A stretch of DNA of 64,000 nt, taken from positions 1,659,142-1,723,141 of the forward strand of contig NZ_VLLL01000005.1 of the NCBI RefSeq assembly GCF_007994225.1, read 5' to 3'. The notes under the pieces were generated by a model, which made no database searches, had not been told where the DNA came from, and worked only from the letters and a program-made list of their open reading frames with translations. The translations under genes were made by a program, and so were the position numbers. Below, one piece after another: positions 60,813 to 64,000 of the stretch. Within the stretch, counting starts at the first letter, position 1. Each line of letters begins with the position of its first letter. The DNA comes from Stackebrandtia albiflava (lineage in GTDB: Bacteria; Actinomycetota; Actinomycetes; Mycobacteriales; Micromonosporaceae).

Positions 60813-61703
60813 ATGACATCCATCGACCACATCACCCTGCAGGTGCCCGACCCGGTGGCCGCCGGATCGTTCCCGGAGACGGCGTTCGGCCTCGGCGATC
60901 GGATCCGGGTCGGCGCCTCGCAGTCACCCACGACCGGCTTCCGCGGCTTCGCGTTGTCGTTGGTGGTCGCGCAGCCCGGCACCGTCGACGCTCTCGTCGC
61001 CTCGGCGCTGGACGCCGGCGCGACCACGCTCAAACCCGTCACCCGGAGCTTCTGGGGTTACGGCGGCGTCATCCGGGACCCGGGCGGCGCGATCTGGAAG
61101 ATCGCCTCCTCCTCGAAGAAGGACACCGGTCCCGTGACGCGGGACATCGACGACGTCGTACTGCTGCTGGGCGTCGACGACGTCGCCGTGACGAGACGCT
61201 TCTACACCGAGCGTGGCCTCACGGTGGCGAAGAGCTTCGGCCGCAAATACGTGGAGTTCGCCACCTCACCGGTCAAGTTGGCCCTGTACGGGCGCCGCGC
61301 GGCGGCCAAGGACGCCGGGGTGCCGCCGGAGGGCACCGGATCCCACCGCATCGTCATCGGCGGCGCGGCGGCCTTCACCGACCCGGACGGGTTCGAGTGG
61401 GAGGCGGCGCGGACCGGCGCCGTGGCGCGGTTACGGGCACGGCCGGGCGGCCGCAACGGTGCCGTCCGGCCGTCCGCGTCCGGCGGCGGGGTTGAAGAAT
61501 GCCGCCGGAGAATGAACAATGTGTGCGATCGCCGACGGCGCGATACGAAGTGCCGCGCCGCATCCGGTCTCACCGGCGCCCCGGGTGAGACGGCGGGACG
61601 CCGACCGGCGAGGCGACGACCCGGCGCAACGACCGTGACCCCCGGAGGAGCTTCCGAATGCTCGACGATGACGTGGACCCCGCCCTCGCCGCCGAAAAAC
61701 TGA
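60813..61703 (+). CDS. two-module VOC family protein with odd C-terminal tail
   Basis: The protein has 296 aa. Two VOC modules are visible: residues 1-100 ('DHITLQVPDPVAA', 'IRDPGGAIWKIASS') and 110-205 ('DIDDVVLLLGVDDVAVTRRFY', 'FTDPDGFEWEA'). After 'FEWEAA' the frame continues about 90 more residues that are Arg/Gly/Ser-rich with scattered Cys and look non-domain. The frame then runs 46 bp into the next gene. A lost stop or a sequence error near 61420 is possible. Confidence 0.75.
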   Translation: MTSIDHITLQVPDPVAAGSFPETAFGLGDRIRVGASQSPTTGFRGFALSLVVAQPGTVDALVASALDAGATTLKPVTRSFWGYGGVIRDPGGAIWKIASSSKKDTGPVTRDIDDVVLLLGVDDVAVTRRFYTERGLTVAKSFGRKYVEFATSPVKLALYGRRAAAKDAGVPPEGTGSHRIVIGGAAAFTDPDGFEWEAARTGAVARLRARPGGRNGAVRPSASGGGVEECRRRMNNVCDRRRRDTKCRAASGLTGAPGETAGRRPARRRPGATTVTPGGASECSTMTWTPPSPPKN

Positions 61704-62443
61704 TCCACCCCCAGTTCCCCCGCGCCGCGCGGTACGACCCGGTGTGGCAGGGCAGGTACGGCATCGGACCGAATCCGCTGTGGTTCGCCGAATCGCTGTC
61801 GGAACTGCTCGAACTGACACCGGGGATGCGTGTCCTCGACCTCGGTTGCGGGCATGCCATCAGCGCGATCTTCCTGGCTAAGGAGTTCGGTGTGGAGGTC
61901 GTGGCTGTCGACCTGACGGTGGACCCGGATGAGAACCGGGCGCTCATCGCCGAAGCGGGGGTGGAGTCGCTGGTGACGGCGGTACAGGGCGACGCGCACG
62001 ACCTGGGATTCGACGCGGAGTCCTTCGACGCCATCGTCAGCCTGGACGCCTACCAGTACTTCGGCACGGAGGAGTCGTTCCTGCCCGGTCTTCTGCGGGT
62101 GCTCAAACCGGGCGGCCGGCTCGGCGCCGTGGTGTTGGGTCTCACGGCGGAGTTCGACGACGGCATCCCCGAACACCTCACGCAGGGCAGCACGCCGGAC
62201 CTCAGCGAGTTCCACAGTCCGCAGTGGTGGAGCGATCTGTGGAAGCGTTCCGGCATGGTCGACATCGAGTACGCCGACATGCTGCCCGACGGATGGCGCC
62301 ATTGGGTCCGGTGGTTCGAGCTGGCCGGCGGCTCCGGGCACGAACGGTGGCGCGAGTACTGCGCGCGGTGGGCACAACGCCTCGAGGTGGACGCCGGACG
62401 GACGCTCGGGTTCCCCAGGATCGTGGCACGTAAGACCGGCTGA
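61658..62443 (+). CDS. SAM-dependent class I methyltransferase
   Basis: The protein has 261 aa from the ATG at 61658 (GGAGGAG eight bases upstream). Motif I is 'VLDLGCGHAISAIFLA', post-I 'VEVVAVDLTVDPDENRAL', and motif II region 'FDAIVSLDAYQYFG', with 'LKPGGRLGAVVLG'. A C-terminal Trp/Arg-rich region ('WWSDLWKRSGM', 'WRHWVRWFELA') is typical of the UbiE/cyclopropane-like small-molecule branch. Its start lies inside the preceding VOC frame. Confidence 0.88.
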   Translation: MLDDDVDPALAAEKLIHPQFPRAARYDPVWQGRYGIGPNPLWFAESLSELLELTPGMRVLDLGCGHAISAIFLAKEFGVEVVAVDLTVDPDENRALIAEAGVESLVTAVQGDAHDLGFDAESFDAIVSLDAYQYFGTEESFLPGLLRVLKPGGRLGAVVLGLTAEFDDGIPEHLTQGSTPDLSEFHSPQWWSDLWKRSGMVDIEYADMLPDGWRHWVRWFELAGGSGHERWREYCARWAQRLEVDAGRTLGFPRIVARKTG

Positions 62444-62594
62444 CTCCCGGCCGGATGCGCCACGCCCTCCACCGGTCGGTGCCCGGTTCCCACGTGGACG
62501 GATACCGGTCGGTCGCCCCCGGCTTTCCCCGTTTCCGCGACCGGCCCCTTCCGGCCGGGGTTAGCTGGAGGCGCACGTTCACACGGGAGGGTAA

Positions 62595-63236
62595 ATGAGA
62601 ACCATGGGAAGGAGTGCCGCGCTGTCGAGTCTGGCGGTGTTGTGCACATTGGGCGTCGCCTCCGCGGCGGCGGCCACACCGGCGGAGACACCGACCGGTA
62701 CGCAGACCTGTCAGGTGGCTCCGCACTCGGGTGCCCTGTTCGACGCCGCGCAGGCGGTGGTCGACATCGGTGCCCACCTGTCGTGCGGCGGGTTGACCGT
62801 CGACCTGGACGCCTACGCTGCCGCGACCGACTGCGGTCCGGCGGTCAGTGGCAGCACGACGGATCCGGCGACGGGCGCCTTCGTCCACACCAGCACGATC
62901 CGATGCCAGGTGACCGGTGCCGGACTCATCCGGATGGGCTCGGACGTGACGGCCGTCAACGGCCACGGCGGCACCGTGAACTCCAGTCGGAGTACGACCA
63001 CGACGGGGATGGCGGGACAGACGCTGATCGTCACGGCCGCCGTCACCGTCCAACCGTTCTACGACCGGGCCGGTCGGCCGCCGTCCGTGCGGACCTCGGT
63101 CGGTGCGGCGCAACCCGGTCGGCCGGAGGTCACGTTGACCACCGGTGGGTCGGACACCGTCGCGGACCGGCGGACGGATCCGCCGCTGCGGGTGCCGACC
63201 GTTCCCGGTCGCGCCATGCCGCAGCAGGCGATCTGA
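62595..63236 (+). CDS. secreted hypothetical protein
   Basis: The protein has 213 aa. The signal peptide is 'RSAALSSLAVLCTLGVASA' then AAATPA; four Cys (TCQVAP, LSCGG, TDCGP, IRCQV) suggest disulfides; the rest is a Thr/Ser/Gly-rich beta domain and a Pro/Arg-rich tail. GGGAGGG lies just before the ATG. No recognised family. Confidence 0.72.
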   Translation: MRTMGRSAALSSLAVLCTLGVASAAAATPAETPTGTQTCQVAPHSGALFDAAQAVVDIGAHLSCGGLTVDLDAYAAATDCGPAVSGSTTDPATGAFVHTSTIRCQVTGAGLIRMGSDVTAVNGHGGTVNSSRSTTTTGMAGQTLIVTAAVTVQPFYDRAGRPPSVRTSVGAAQPGRPEVTLTTGGSDTVADRRTDPPLRVPTVPGRAMPQQAI

Positions 63237-63306
63237 CCGGCGGCTCCCCGGACATCCGGCATTTCCGGGGAGCCGTACCGCCCATCCCCCTCGCACGGGA
63301 GACCAC

Positions 63307-63999
63307 TCACCCCGCGAGGCGTCGCAGCCGGGCGCGCAACGGCTCCGTCCCGTCCTCGTGCGCCATCGCGTCCCGGATGGCCGACGCCCGCTCCCGCAGC
63401 CGGGGTTCGGTAACGGCCGCCGTCACGGCGCCGGCCAGGGCGGCGGCGGTCACCCTCTGCATCGGTACGGGCGTGGTGGCGGCGCCGAGCGCGTGCAGCC
63501 GTCGGGCCCAGAAGTGCTGGTCGGTGTGTTCGGGCAGTGGGATGGAGGGGACACCCGCGCGCAACGCGGCCGAGGCCATTCCGGCACCGGCGTGATGGAC
63601 GACGGCCGCCGTCTCCGGTAGCAGCCGGTCGTGGGGCAGGTGGCCCACATGGACGACCTGCGAGTCGTCGAACTCGGCGGCGACGTCGCGAAGGTCGCCG
63701 CCCTGCAGGATCGCGCGTGTCCTCGTGGCCCGTAGGGCCTCGGTGAGTGCCCGCCCGACCGTCGCGTCCGTCGGCAGACTGCCCAATGAGACCACGATCG
63801 GTGGCGGACCCGCGCCGAGGAAGGCGGCCAGACGCGCGGGCGGGTTCCACTCGGGTTCGGGACGCCACCAGAACCCGTCGAGCGACAGGTGCGGCGGCCA
63901 GTCGCCGGGCCTGGGCAGGACGACCGGGCTGATCCCGTGGTGGACGGGCACGCCCGTCCGGCGGCGTCGCCGTTGCCCGGCCCGGCGGCTACGGGGCGG
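63307..63999 (-). CDS. family-1 glycosyltransferase, C-terminal part (truncated by window edge)
   Basis: The frame is open from the right edge; the first in-frame GTG (63951) is internal. Visible are 'SPVVLPRPGDWPPHLSLDGFW', 'PPIVVSLGSLPT' and the donor-binding motif 'HVGHLPHDRLLPETAAVVHH' continuing into 'AGAGMASAALRAGVPSIPLP' and 'EHTDQHFWARRL'. This matches GT1/UGT-type enzymes that glycosylate lipids, sterols or antibiotics. The acceptor domain lies outside the window. Confidence 0.85.
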   Translation of the reverse strand, partial: PPRSRRAGQRRRRRTGVPVHHGISPVVLPRPGDWPPHLSLDGFWWRPEPEWNPPARLAAFLGAGPPPIVVSLGSLPTDATVGRALTEALRATRTRAILQGGDLRDVAAEFDDSQVVHVGHLPHDRLLPETAAVVHHAGAGMASAALRAGVPSIPLPEHTDQHFWARRLHALGAATTPVPMQRVTAAALAGAVTAAVTEPRLRERASAIRDAMAHEDGTEPLRARLRRLAG

Positions 64000-64000
64000 T

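Overview
The window is a high-GC actinobacterial chromosome segment. The GC-rich third codon positions, the many 4-bp ATGA/GTGA gene overlaps, the leaderless starts, the AfsR/SARP-type regulator, a SecA2-type translocase and the conserved rarA-DUF948-DUF6167-alaS-ruvX-mltG-aroE block all fit. A Micromonosporales/Glycomycetales-like actinomycete is my best guess, at low confidence. I see no rRNA, CRISPR array or complete insertion sequence. One tRNA is present, tRNA-Val(CAC).

Layout. 1-2.6 kb: the tail of a TPR regulator, a luciferase-like oxidoreductase and a Rieske lipoprotein. 2.6-10.5 kb: the minus-strand housekeeping block (aroE, mltG, ruvX, alaS, two small membrane-associated genes, rarA). 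10.5-19.5 kb: an MFS exporter, a KDPG aldolase/sugar kinase pair, a GntR-DUF1648-HrpB operon and glutaminase. 19.8-22.1 kb: a CopB-type metal ATPase behind a perfect CsoR-type palindrome. 22.3-27.9 kb: the most interesting locus. 29.2-33.4 kb: an accessory stretch of visibly lower GC directly after tRNA-Val, with a hydrolase, a GIY-YIG nuclease and small unknowns. 33.6-42.8 kb: regulators, hydrolases, a SARP-type regulator and a MoxR/VWA-like/unknown triad. 42.9-50.8 kb: VOC, MerR, TetR, antiporter, a frameshifted methyltransferase and a blasticidin-S-deaminase-like enzyme. 51.3-54.5 kb: a uridine-kinase-like enzyme and SecA2. 54.6-57.2 kb: a tyrosine-aminomutase-like MIO enzyme overlapping an ATP-grasp ligase. 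57.5-64 kb: a LuxR/ATPase regulator, VOC proteins, a methyltransferase, a secreted protein and a truncated glycosyltransferase.

Central claim. Between a methyltransferase gene and an Asp/Asn beta-hydroxylase-like gene (minus strand, 25047-25064) lies an 18-bp ORF encoding Met-Arg-Tyr-Trp-Tyr. It is preceded by a near-perfect Shine-Dalgarno sequence and followed by a 12-bp GC hairpin. This matches the biarylitide (byt) class of RiPPs, whose pentapeptide precursors begin MRY and are cross-linked by a P450. Here the P450 comes with a sulfotransferase, a methyltransferase, an Asp/Asn-hydroxylase-like protein and an FAD monooxygenase, a much larger tailoring set than the precursor-plus-P450 pair I know. 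Gene callers would miss the precursor because an in-frame extension of the downstream gene runs over it.

A second candidate pathway is the pair at 54.6-57.2 kb. An enzyme closely resembling enediyne tyrosine 2,3-aminomutases overlaps by 4 bp a D-Ala-D-Ala-ligase-like ATP-grasp protein, which suggests a small peptide or amide containing beta-tyrosine.
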